From contig JAGUYV010000038.1 of NCBI GenBank assembly GCA_020061125.1, forward strand, positions 1 to 10,830: DNA of 10,830 nucleotides, read 5' to 3'. The stretch is from a bacterium (GTDB lineage Bacteria; UBP15; UBA6099; DSWB01). A model generated the notes under the pieces. The model did not search any database, was not told the DNA's origin, and saw only the letters and a program-made list of their open reading frames with translations. The stretch's first letter is position 1. The number at the start of each line of letters is the position of its first letter. The position numbers and the translations under genes are program-made. Below are positions 5,693 through 10,830 of this stretch, one piece after another.

Positions 5693-6538
5693 ATGTCCTT
5701 GAGAGTCTGCGTTCTGGGAAGCGGGAGCCGGGGCAACTGCACCCTGGTGCAAAGCGAGCACACCAATCTGCTCATAGACGCCGCACGGCTGGGAAGAAAA
5801 TACATCGCCGGGGAGCTTGAATCCCTGGATGTGTCCCTGGACGGCATCCACGGCATCGTGGCCACGCACATCCACGGCGACCATGTGGACTCCGGCACCA
5901 CCGCCGCCATCTGTCACATGCACGACATCCCCCTTTTCACACACTACGATTCCTACCCCGACCTGCTGCGCCGCTCGCCCAAATTCGAAGCCCTCAAGCG
6001 CGCGGGCCTGGTGCGCCTGTTCGATTTCGCCCCGTTCGCCGTGGGCGAACTCACCGTAACCCCGTTCCCCGTGACCCACGGCGGCGAATTCGGCAACGAC
6101 ATCGTGGGCCGCCCCGTGGGCTACACCATCGAGCAGCACAACGGCGGCGCGCCCCGCAAAGTCGGTTACACCACGGATCTGGGCCATGTGGACGGGCACA
6201 TCGCGGACCGCCTGGCCGGGTCCCAGTGCATCGTCATGGAGTGCAATCACGATGTCGAGGCCGAGCGCAACAGCACGCGCCCCTATTTCCTGGTGCGATG
6301 GGTGCTCGGCCCGCGCGGGCATTTGAGCAACGACCAGTGCGGCCACGCCCTGCGCGGCATCGCCAAACGCAGCAGCGGCGCCCTCAAAAACATCGTGCTC
6401 GCGCACTTGAGCGAAGATTGCAACTCCCCGGATCTCGCGCTCAACACCGTGCGCGCGCACCTCGAACAGGACGGACTCTCCCACATCCCCCTTCATGTGG
6501 CCATGCAGAGGCAGCGCACGGAAATCATCGAGTTGTAG
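5693..6538 (+). CDS. YycJ/WalJ-like metallo-beta-lactamase-fold hydrolase
   Basis: The protein has 281 residues, about the family's usual length. It opens with VCVLGSGSRGNCTLV, the N-terminal signature of the YycJ/WalJ group of MBL-fold hydrolases, followed by LLIDA. Metal-binding motifs are all present: ATHIHGDH (57-64), THGGEF (His129), TDLGHV (Asp162), ECNHD (His186), GHLSN (His210) and LAHLSEDCN (His238). It has no signal peptide and is cytosolic. Family members are predicted phosphoesterases or nucleases; YycJ/WalJ is linked to DNA replication and cell-wall control in Firmicutes, but the role here is unknown. The ribosome site is weak (GGGAAAG about 11 bases upstream). The zinc-finger gene follows after 26 bases. 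It is a different MBL subfamily from the 2493-4688 protein and not a close duplicate. Confidence 0.88.
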   Translation: MSLRVCVLGSGSRGNCTLVQSEHTNLLIDAARLGRKYIAGELESLDVSLDGIHGIVATHIHGDHVDSGTTAAICHMHDIPLFTHYDSYPDLLRRSPKFEALKRAGLVRLFDFAPFAVGELTVTPFPVTHGGEFGNDIVGRPVGYTIEQHNGGAPRKVGYTTDLGHVDGHIADRLAGSQCIVMECNHDVEAERNSTRPYFLVRWVLGPRGHLSNDQCGHALRGIAKRSSGALKNIVLAHLSEDCNSPDLALNTVRAHLEQDGLSHIPLHVAMQRQRTEIIEL

Positions 6539-6564
6539 CGCGCCGGGCGCAAGGCGGTATCCTC

Positions 6565-6792
6565 ATGGACATAGACGCCCAGAAAATCAATGTCTGCGAC
6601 TTCGAGGACCTGCTCTGCCACAAGTGCGGCAACGCTCCGCTTATTTACTATTGCCCGGCCTGCGATTTCAAGGTCTGCTCCGACTGCCTCCCCAAATGTT
6701 TCCGGCGGCTGCCCAATGGCGCGCTCGAATGCCGCAACTGCGCCCACATAGATAAAAAACTCACCACTTTCGTGGACGACAAAAAAGCCTGA
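6565..6792 (+). CDS. Small Cys-rich zinc-finger protein, function unknown
   Basis: The protein has 75 residues; ATG 6565 has AAGGCGG upstream at a usable distance. The frame is open further upstream inside the YycJ-like gene, but that part is out-of-frame shadow. It has ten Cys, eight of them in four CxxC pairs: 18/21 (CHKC), 30/33 (CPAC), 38/41 (CSDC) and 56/59 (CRNC), plus Cys11 and Cys45. This spacing fits two structural zinc sites, perhaps a cross-brace of B-box or ZZ/RING-like shape. Charged residues dominate the tail (DKKLTTFVDDKKA). It follows the MBL gene by 26 bases and ends inside the terminator stem, so the two form a short operon. It could bind nucleic acid or a protein partner; the sequence does not tell which. 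Confidence 0.78.
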   Translation: MDIDAQKINVCDFEDLLCHKCGNAPLIYYCPACDFKVCSDCLPKCFRRLPNGALECRNCAHIDKKLTTFVDDKKA

Positions 6793-6823
6793 CCGCGGCA
6801 GGGGCCGCAGCAAACGGCTTTTT
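6782..6823 (+). terminator. Intrinsic terminator of the YycJ-zinc-finger operon
   Basis: AAAAAGCC (6782-6789) is perfectly complementary to GGCTTTTT (6816-6823), with an inner GCGGC/GCCGC hairpin. The stem overlaps the last codons of the zinc-finger gene and ends in five T. The symmetric A/T ends would let it also work on the minus strand. Confidence 0.65.
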
Positions 6824-7011
6824 CAGTTTGCAAACCAATTTACTCCCATTGCGTTTTCGATCAAAAATGATCTGGTTCGCCAAAATTTAGTTGTTAAATC
6901 AAAATAGAGCCTTAAATTACCGTTTACTTCAAAATATCTATCAATTTCTTTAATAATCAAGAATACAGATCATTATATAACAACAGATATTAACCGAAAC
7001 AGGGCGGCGCA
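6824..7011. other. AT-rich spacer before lpxA with inverted repeat
   Basis: These 188 bases are clearly AT-rich compared with the GC-rich genes on both sides, and no gene is seen. GATCA-AAAA-TGATC (6859-6872) is a perfect 5-bp inverted repeat. Several TATA-like boxes lie near 6951-6981 (TAATAAT, TATATAA), but none has a convincing -35, so the lpxA promoter is probably here but cannot be placed. Confidence 0.5.
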
Positions 7012-7824
7012 TTGGAGAAAGTGCGTCTCGAACGCGAAACGGGAATGCAAGCACACGAAACGGCCGTAATCCATGCAAGCGCCCAGATTGGCGAAGGAGT
7101 CCGGGTAGGCGCATACAGCGTGATCGAGGCGGACACGGTCATCGGCGACAACACCGAGATCGCCAATCATGTGACCGTGAAGCAGTTCACCCGCATCGGG
7201 CCGGACTGCCGCATCCACACCGGCGCCGTGCTGGGCGATGTGCCCCAGGACACCAAGTTCAAGGGAGAAACCAGTTACCTGACAATCGGAAGAGGCAATG
7301 TGATCCGCGAGTACGCCACGCTGCACCGGGCCTCGGGCGAAGGCGCCGAGACCGTGGTCGGGGACCACAACATGCTTATGGCGCAGACCCATGTGGCGCA
7401 CAACTGCCGGGTGGGCAGCTTCGTGAACATGGCGAACCTGGCCACGCTGGGCGGGTTCGTGCAGGTGGGCGACCGGGCGTTTCTGGGCGGTCTGTGCGCC
7501 GCGCACCAGTTCGTGCGCATCGGAACCCTGGCCATGGCGGGCGGGGGCAGCATCCTGCTCGAGGACGCGCCGCCGTACATGACCGTGGCCGGCGGGTACC
7601 GGCCCCCGGTGGTGAGCCTCAACACCGTGGGCCTCATGCGCGCCGGGTTGTCCCAGGAAACCCGCAGCGAACTCAAGAAAGCGTTCCGCATCCTCTTCAA
7701 AAGCGGCGAAACGGTTTCCCGGGCTGCGGCCCGCATCCGGCAGGAACTTGTCCAGACGCCCGAGATCGAGCATCTCGCGGCGTTTCTCGATTCCAGCGAA
7801 CGCGGGATCTGTTCGGGAAAGTAG
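7012..7824 (+). CDS. lpxA: Acyl-[acyl-carrier-protein]-UDP-N-acetylglucosamine O-acyltransferase (LpxA)
   Basis: The enzyme transfers a 3-hydroxyacyl group from ACP to UDP-GlcNAc in the first step of lipid A synthesis, in the cytosol. A TTG start at 7012 with AGGG 7 bases upstream gives 270 residues; ATG 7045 (MQAHETAVIH) is closer to E. coli LpxA in length but has no good ribosome site. Residues about 12-195 are hexapeptide repeats of a left-handed beta-helix. GDVPQDTKFKGE (75-86) matches the LpxA substrate loop. In AQTHVAHNC the second His (130) aligns with the catalytic His125 of E. coli LpxA, and AAHQF (163-167) is also conserved. The C-terminal helical part (SLNTVGLMRAGLS onward, about 202-265) is the LpxA trimer tail, which rules out a plain sugar acetyltransferase. 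It stands apart from lpxD or fabZ in this window and is followed after 13 bases by a Gfo/Idh/MocA gene. Confidence 0.9.
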   Translation: MEKVRLERETGMQAHETAVIHASAQIGEGVRVGAYSVIEADTVIGDNTEIANHVTVKQFTRIGPDCRIHTGAVLGDVPQDTKFKGETSYLTIGRGNVIREYATLHRASGEGAETVVGDHNMLMAQTHVAHNCRVGSFVNMANLATLGGFVQVGDRAFLGGLCAAHQFVRIGTLAMAGGGSILLEDAPPYMTVAGGYRPPVVSLNTVGLMRAGLSQETRSELKKAFRILFKSGETVSRAAARIRQELVQTPEIEHLAAFLDSSERGICSGK

Positions 7825-7837
7825 GGGGATTTTCCAC

Positions 7838-8833
7838 ATGCGTATCGGAGTCATTGGCGTGGGCAAGATGGGCCACAACCACGCCCGCATCTTCAGCGAA
7901 ATGAAAAAAGTCAATCTTGTGGGCATCGCCGATGTGAATGAAGCCATGGTGCGCGAAGCCGCCGAGGAATTCAAGACCACGCCCTATGCGGATTACCGCG
8001 ATTTGCTGGCCATGAATCTGGACGCGGTCAGCATCGTTGTGCCCACCACCCTGCACAAGCCCGTGGCCCTGGACGCCCTGGCCGCAGGCTGCCACATCCT
8101 TGTGGAAAAACCCATCTCCGACACCGTGGAGAACGGCGTGGACATGATCCGCGCCGCAAACAAGGCCGGCAAAAAACTGCTCGTCGGCCATATCGAGCGA
8201 TTCAATCCCGCCGTGGACATCCTCAAGGAAATCATCGAGGACCAGGTGCTCGGCGATGTCGTGTCCATATCGTCCAAGCGCGTCGGCCCCTATTGCCCGC
8301 GCATCACCGACTCGGGCATCATTCTGGATTTGGCCCCGCACGACATTGATGTAATCTCCTACCTGTACGGCGACCGCGTCCGCGAGGTGTACGCCGTGGC
8401 CGGCAAAGCGTTCCATGCGTACGAGGACCACGCGTCCCTCATGCTCAAATTCCGCCGCGGCAACGCAGGCGTGATCGAAACAAGCTGGCTGCCCCCGCAC
8501 CGGGTGCGCAAGCTCAATGTGGTGGGCAACGCAGGCGTGGCCACCTTGGACTTCATCGAGCAGAAAGTCATCGTCTACGACAAAAACTGGGCGCGCGAAG
8601 CCAATGTGGACCGCCAGGAGCCTTTGCGCAACGAGCTTGAATACTTCGTGAAAATGGCCGCCAACGGCGACGGCCCGCTCGTGACGGGCGAGGACAGCCT
8701 GCACGCCCTGTCCGTGGCGCTCACCGCCATCAAGTCCTACCACAGCGGCCGCGTGCTCAAGGTGCCCCTGCCCAGCGTGGACGACATCCCCGCCAAAGTC
8801 TCGCATCTGCGCATCAAGCGCGACATGCACTGA
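7838..8833 (+). CDS. Gfo/Idh/MocA-family NAD(P)-dependent sugar oxidoreductase, GnnA-like candidate
   Basis: The protein has 331 residues; ATG 7838 is preceded by GGGGG at about 9 bases. The N-terminal Rossmann fold starts at once, RIGVIGVGKMGHNH, giving GxGxxG at 7-12. VEKPIS (89-94) holds the catalytic-type Lys91. GHIERFNP (117-124) and LDLAPHDID (163-171, His168 and Asp169) are the usual active-site parts of the C-terminal domain. The gene lies 13 bases after lpxA, so they are co-transcribed. In bacteria that make lipid A with 2,3-diamino-2,3-dideoxy-glucose, a family member (GnnA) oxidises C3 of UDP-GlcNAc before the aminotransferase GnnB acts, and the genes sit near lpxA. The same function is plausible here, but no gnnB is in the window and other sugar nucleotides are possible. 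Confidence 0.82.
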   Translation: MRIGVIGVGKMGHNHARIFSEMKKVNLVGIADVNEAMVREAAEEFKTTPYADYRDLLAMNLDAVSIVVPTTLHKPVALDALAAGCHILVEKPISDTVENGVDMIRAANKAGKKLLVGHIERFNPAVDILKEIIEDQVLGDVVSISSKRVGPYCPRITDSGIILDLAPHDIDVISYLYGDRVREVYAVAGKAFHAYEDHASLMLKFRRGNAGVIETSWLPPHRVRKLNVVGNAGVATLDFIEQKVIVYDKNWAREANVDRQEPLRNELEYFVKMAANGDGPLVTGEDSLHALSVALTAIKSYHSGRVLKVPLPSVDDIPAKVSHLRIKRDMH

Positions 8834-8970
8834 CGCCCCTTTTTTCACGGTCTGGATCGTCCCGTGATATATCCTTCTCGGGCCAAAAATCCATGTCCTG
8901 TACACAAAAGTGATTATTGTGCAATTGCAAATGCTCATGTTTGTTCTTTAATGTAGGCATATTTTCGAGA

Positions 8971-8999
8971 TTTACATGACAAGGCTTTTCTTTTATTAG
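8971..8999 (+). promoter_or_regulatory. Candidate sigma-70 promoter, alternative for the receiver gene
   Basis: TTTACA (8971-8976, 5 of 6), exactly 17 bases, then TATTAG (8994-8999, 4 of 6). It would give a leader of about 195 bases that includes the sigma-54 site. In an AT-rich stretch such matches arise by chance. Confidence 0.3.
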
Positions 9000-9074
9000 A
9001 GAAAAAATAAATCCTGCACAAAATAATTATTTGAACAAAGCCATTTTCAGTTTCCGGGCGGCATTGCTCTGGAA

Positions 9075-9090
9075 TGGCACCCGATTTGCA
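9075..9090 (+). promoter_or_regulatory. Sigma-54 (RpoN) promoter for the receiver gene
   Basis: TGGCAC-N5-TTGCA has the invariant GG and GC exactly 10 bases apart and matches the -24/-12 consensus TGGCACGNNNNTTGCW except at the first N5 base (C for G). The predicted start is about 9101, in the plus direction toward the receiver gene. Sigma-54 needs an AAA+ activator; the palindromes at 8920-8929 (about -180) and 9021-9032 (about -75) are possible activator sites. Confidence 0.65.
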
Positions 9091-9111
9091 TCAATGTAAT
9101 GCAAAGAAAGG

Positions 9112-9128
9112 CCGGGCGAAGCGCCCGG
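9112..9128 (+). repeat. Strong GC hairpin in the receiver leader, with alternative partner
   Basis: CCGGGCG (9112-9118), loop AAG, CGCCCGG (9122-9128) is a perfect 7-bp stem. CCGGGCG occurs again at 9175-9181, within the same longer word AAGGCCGGGCG. The strand 9122-9128 can therefore pair with either copy, and the second lies about 20 bases before the start codon. No T-run follows. Confidence 0.5.
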
Positions 9129-9202
9129 AGCACGGGGGCCATTACACGCACAGGGCCGCGGAAGCTTGAAAAGGCCGGGCGGACCGAAAGAACAGGCGCA
9201 CC

Positions 9203-9637
9203 ATGCGGCACAAGGCGCTGATCATTGACGACAACCCCGTGGCCGTCTACTTTCTGGAGGGTGTGTTAACGACACAGGAATATAAGGTTTTTACCGCCGG
9301 AACCGCGCAGCTTGGCGCGGACCTGGCGCAGAAAGCGATTCCGGATCTGCTGCTGGTGCAGGGAAAGCTGCCCGGCGGCTCGGGAATCGCGGTGATCAAC
9401 CATCTGCGCCGCAAGCAGGCCACACGGGATATCCCCGCGGTCTACTACACCGGTTCGCACAAGGAAAAAATGCGGTTCAGGCTCAATCCACCGGCGAACA
9501 CCTGGTACCTTCATTCGCCGTGGGACGCTTCGCGGCTGCTGGACATCATGCGCGAAGAGATTTGTTTGCAATACGGGGATGAACATTACAGCAATTTGCC
9601 GGGAGGGATGCCAGACCTTGAGCGCCGGATTCTGTAA
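9203..9637 (+). CDS. Stand-alone degenerate response-regulator receiver (REC) domain
   Basis: The protein has 144 residues; ATG 9203 has AGG 7 bases upstream. It has the REC layout: ALIIDDN (5-11, acidic Asp9 and Asp10), strand 3 PDLLLVQGKLPGGSG (47-61), strand 4 AVYYTGSH (79-86, Thr83) and strand 5 NTWYLHSPWD (99-108). The position of the phosphorylated Asp (in LLD-xxxP of normal receivers) is Gln53, and the usual Lys of the K-P pair is Ser105 before Pro106. Phosphorylation in the classical way is therefore not expected. There is no output domain; the last 25 residues (QYGDEHYSNLPGGMPDLERR) are a polar tail. It probably acts by protein-protein contact. It is monocistronic, with a sigma-54 promoter upstream and strong terminators downstream. 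No kinase is in the window. Confidence 0.85.
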   Translation: MRHKALIIDDNPVAVYFLEGVLTTQEYKVFTAGTAQLGADLAQKAIPDLLLVQGKLPGGSGIAVINHLRRKQATRDIPAVYYTGSHKEKMRFRLNPPANTWYLHSPWDASRLLDIMREEICLQYGDEHYSNLPGGMPDLERRIL

Positions 9638-9651
9638 AGAATCCAGCGCTC
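9620..9651 (+). repeat. Hairpin over the stop codon of the receiver gene
   Basis: GAGCGC (9620-9625) pairs with GCGCTC (9646-9651), and GGATTC (9627-9632) pairs with GAATCC (9639-9644), with one C/A mismatch. The loop TGTAAA holds the TAA stop. No T-run follows, so it is more likely to protect the 3' end than to terminate. Confidence 0.55.
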
Positions 9652-9672
9652 ACCAACAACACAGCTTGAAAT

Positions 9673-9716
9673 AGCGTTAACACTCCCGGGCGACCGGGAA
9701 CCCGTTACGCTTTTTT
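9673..9716 (+). terminator. Intrinsic terminator 1 of the receiver gene
   Basis: AGCGT-(T)-AAC (9673-9681) pairs with GTTACGCT (9704-9711) with one bulged T, enclosing CCCGG-N4-CCGGG (9685-9698). Six T (9711-9716) follow. Confidence 0.7.
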
Positions 9717-9736
9717 CAAAATCCTTGGGCTCTTTA

Positions 9737-9772
9737 CCGCGCCGGGCAACGCCCGGTGCGGGCTTTTTTTTT
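9737..9772 (+). terminator. Intrinsic terminator 2, very strong
   Basis: CCGCGCCGGGC (9737-9747), loop AAC, GCCCGGTGCGG (9751-9761) is an 11-bp stem with one G-T pair. GC and then nine T (9764-9772) follow. It lies 20 bases after terminator 1, a tandem arrangement. On the minus strand no T-run follows. Confidence 0.85.
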
Positions 9773-9777
9773 ATGGT

Positions 9778-9813
9778 GGATTCGTCAATACAAGCGAACG
9801 ATTTGACGAATCC
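9778..9813. repeat. Perfect 11-bp inverted repeat after the terminators
   Basis: GGATTCGTCAA (9778-9788) and TTGACGAATCC (9803-9813) are exact inverted copies with 14 bases between. No T-run lies on either side in the proper place, so it is not a usual terminator. GGATTC/GAATCC is also in the hairpin at 9620-9651. It could be a protein site or a 3'-end RNA structure of the minus-strand operon. Confidence 0.55.
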
Positions 9814-9821
9814 TGCAATCA

Positions 9822-9839
9822 CCCCATAACGGCATGGGG
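9822..9839. repeat. Small hairpin CCCCAT-N6-ATGGGG downstream of the DUF1648 gene
   Basis: A perfect 6-bp stem with a 6-base loop, located 34 bases past the minus-strand stop codon. It might help end the minus-strand transcript, but no T-run follows it on that strand. Confidence 0.35.
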
Positions 9840-9872
9840 CTGATTTTACAAAAGGCGCGAACAGCGCAGCCG

Positions 9873-10694
9873 CTAGGGCTGTTCCGTGACTCGGAATCGC
9901 TCCGTGGCGGCCCGGCGGCCGTTCCTGAACACCTCGACCCTCCACTCCCCGGTCACGCGCATGCCCTGTTCCCGGAAATGCCGCAGATCGAGCCGGTACC
10001 ACATGTTCCTGCGGGATTTGATGTGGTCGTATTTCTTCTCGAACCGGCCCGTGTGCGCGAGACCCCCGTCCGGGCTGAACCAGCGGTATTCCAGGCTCAC
10101 CCTGCCGTTGAGGTTTTTCCATCTGGTGAGGATGAATACGGTTTGCGCGTCCTGTGAAAAGGAATCGCCCGCGCGCACGGGATTCAGGTCCCTGTCCAGC
10201 GACTCGCAGAACACCGCGTCCGTATACTCCGCGGGCAGGCTCATCATGTAAAAGGGCAGGGCGGCGAACAGCGCGGACGACGCGATCATCAGCGCCAGGG
10301 GCGCGGCCAACTGCGGCCACGCGTTGCTTTCCTGCCCGAGCGCGACATTGATGATCAGCAACTGCGTGCGCAGCAGAAGCCAGCACAGAGAAAAAGTCAG
10401 CCCGGTTCCCGCGGCCAGAAAAAGCGCGGCGTCCGGCCCTTCCGCCCTGTAGATCATCAGGAAAAGGCCCGTCATGAAAATCTGCATGCACACGCACAGC
10501 ACAGGCGCCCAGAACACGCTGAACCGGCTCTTCTTCGCATAGCGGTCCGGTTTGCCGGACAGCCCGAAATGCACGGGCACGCGGTCTGGAAGGCGGTCGA
10601 ACTTTTCCTTGCCGTACTGCCATGATCTGATGGACATGGCCAGCATCCAGGCGTTGGCCGCGGCTACCAGAGACAACAGCATGGGTTCACTCAT
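9873..10694 (-). CDS. DUF1648-type membrane protein with C-terminal beta domain
   Basis: The protein has 273 residues; ATG 10694 has GGAGG at about 6 bases, better than the upstream in-frame ATG at 10721. A hydrophobic helix (MLLSLVAAANAWMLAMSI) is followed by LPDRVPVHFGLSGKPDRYAKK, the DUF1648 signature (Pro-x-His-Phe ... Gly-x-x-Asp), at about residues 35-55. Three further hydrophobic segments follow, near FWAPVLCVCMQIFMTGLFLM, ALFLAAGTGLTFSLCWLLL and PLALMIASSALFAALPFYM. From about residue 175 the protein is soluble and beta-rich (DAQTVFILTRWKN, then GEWRVEVFRNGRRAATERF), somewhat like DUF2914-type domains, most likely outside the cytoplasm. The start overlaps the end of the gene before it by 8 bases, so translation is coupled. 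The function is unknown; relatives of DUF1648 occur in sensor and regulator-linked membrane proteins. Confidence 0.75.
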   Translation of the reverse strand: MSEPMLLSLVAAANAWMLAMSIRSWQYGKEKFDRLPDRVPVHFGLSGKPDRYAKKSRFSVFWAPVLCVCMQIFMTGLFLMIYRAEGPDAALFLAAGTGLTFSLCWLLLRTQLLIINVALGQESNAWPQLAAPLALMIASSALFAALPFYMMSLPAEYTDAVFCESLDRDLNPVRAGDSFSQDAQTVFILTRWKNLNGRVSLEYRWFSPDGGLAHTGRFEKKYDHIKSRRNMWYRLDLRHFREQGMRVTGEWRVEVFRNGRRAATERFRVTEQP

Positions 10695-10830
10695 GAGGCC
10701 CCTCCGGAATAATCTGCACACTCTGGAATTGCGCGGCCAGGCGTTCGTGCGCGGCGTCGTTGGGCAGCACCACCCAGCAATGGCCGTCCAGGCGCTCGCC
10801 GTGGCGGTTGAGTCCGAACGCCACGCGCGC
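10687..10830 (-). CDS. Transglutaminase-core3/lasso-peptide B2-like protein, C-terminal end (partial)
   Basis: Only the last 47 residues are in the window; the frame is open to the right edge and ends with TGA at 10689-10687. FGLNRHGERLDGHCWVVLP resembles the last conserved block of the Transglut_core3 family (often named lasso peptide biosynthesis B2), where G-x-R ... L-x-x-HAW carries the catalytic His; here the word is HCW. Such domains are cysteine-protease-like. The assignment rests on this one motif. The stop overlaps the ATG of the DUF1648 gene (10694) by 8 bases, so both belong to one operon. No precursor peptide is visible. Confidence 0.55.
   Translation of the reverse strand, partial: ARVAFGLNRHGERLDGHCWVVLPNDAAHERLAAQFQSVQIIPEGPHE

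Larger units (their letters stand above)
8834..9202. other. AT-rich regulatory region upstream of the receiver gene
   Basis: These 369 bases hold no gene that I can support. From about 8880 to 9050 the region is strongly AT-rich. It contains the palindromes TGCAATTGCA (8920-8929) and AAATAATTATTT (9021-9032), a sigma-70-like element, a sigma-54-like promoter (9075-9090) and a GC-rich leader with a strong hairpin (9112-9128). No convincing terminator for the oxidoreductase gene was found; T6 at 8841-8846 follows the stop without a clear stem. Confidence 0.6.

Noticed and set aside
6226-6564. N-terminal extension of the zinc-finger protein into the YycJ-like gene
   Set aside because: The extension is an out-of-frame Arg/Pro/Ala-rich shadow; the Cys-rich part starts at ATG 6565 with its own ribosome site.
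7697-8938. Minus-strand open frame of 413 codons opposite the oxidoreductase
   Set aside because: The oxidoreductase on + has a complete Rossmann fold and active-site motifs; the antisense translation has none.
9586-10623. Minus-strand open frame of 345 codons overlapping the DUF1648 gene in another frame
   Set aside because: Arg/Pro/Gly-rich translation without motifs; the DUF1648 frame has a ribosome site, membrane helices and a signature.
1-10830. CRISPR arrays, tRNA or rRNA genes, transposases and attachment sites
   Set aside because: I found no regularly spaced repeats, no tRNA-like cloverleaf, and no recombinase or transposase motifs in any plausible frame.

Overview
The window is a GC-rich stretch from a Gram-negative bacterium. 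An outer-membrane lipid A gene (lpxA), a probable lipoprotein, a Sec-secreted beta-propeller and a sigma-54-type promoter all support this. The overall flavour (cNMP-binding domains on unusual partners, lone receivers, lpxA next to a Gfo/Idh/MocA oxidoreductase) resembles Desulfovibrio-like Desulfobacterota, but that placement is inference. No tRNA, rRNA, CRISPR array or insertion sequence was seen.

Layout, left to right: (1) the 3' end of a zinc-type medium-chain dehydrogenase on +. (2) A minus-strand pair, a small putative lipoprotein preceded by a ZIP-family metal transporter with a full cyclic-nucleotide-binding domain inserted in its cytosolic loop. (3) A 309-base divergent intergenic region with several inverted repeats that share TGTTT/AAACA half-sites. 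(4) A plus-strand gene for a metallo-beta-lactamase-fold protein with two C-terminal cNMP-binding-type domains, followed closely by a secreted six-bladed SMP-30/gluconolactonase-like protein. (5) A YycJ/WalJ-like metallo-beta-lactamase hydrolase with a 75-residue Cys-rich zinc-finger protein, ending in a terminator. (6) An AT-rich spacer, then lpxA and a Gfo/Idh/MocA oxidoreductase, 13 bases apart. (7) A 369-base AT-rich regulatory region with a near-perfect sigma-54 promoter, driving a lone receiver-domain protein that has lost the phosphoacceptor aspartate. (8) A cluster of hairpins including two strong intrinsic terminators. (9) A convergent minus-strand pair, a DUF1648 membrane protein translationally coupled to the 3' end of a transglutaminase-core3/lasso-B2-like gene that runs off the window.

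The most interesting part is the divergent module at about 879-4688. A predicted cNMP-gated ZIP metal transporter faces a predicted metal-dependent MBL hydrolase that also carries cNMP-binding domains and may itself be a cyclic-nucleotide phosphodiesterase. Together they could couple cyclic-nucleotide level to metal uptake or efflux, with the hydrolase providing feedback. The gene structures are read directly from sequence; the joint function is inference. A second theme is lipid A chemistry: lpxA next to a GnnA-type oxidoreductase hints at 2,3-diamino-glucose lipid A.
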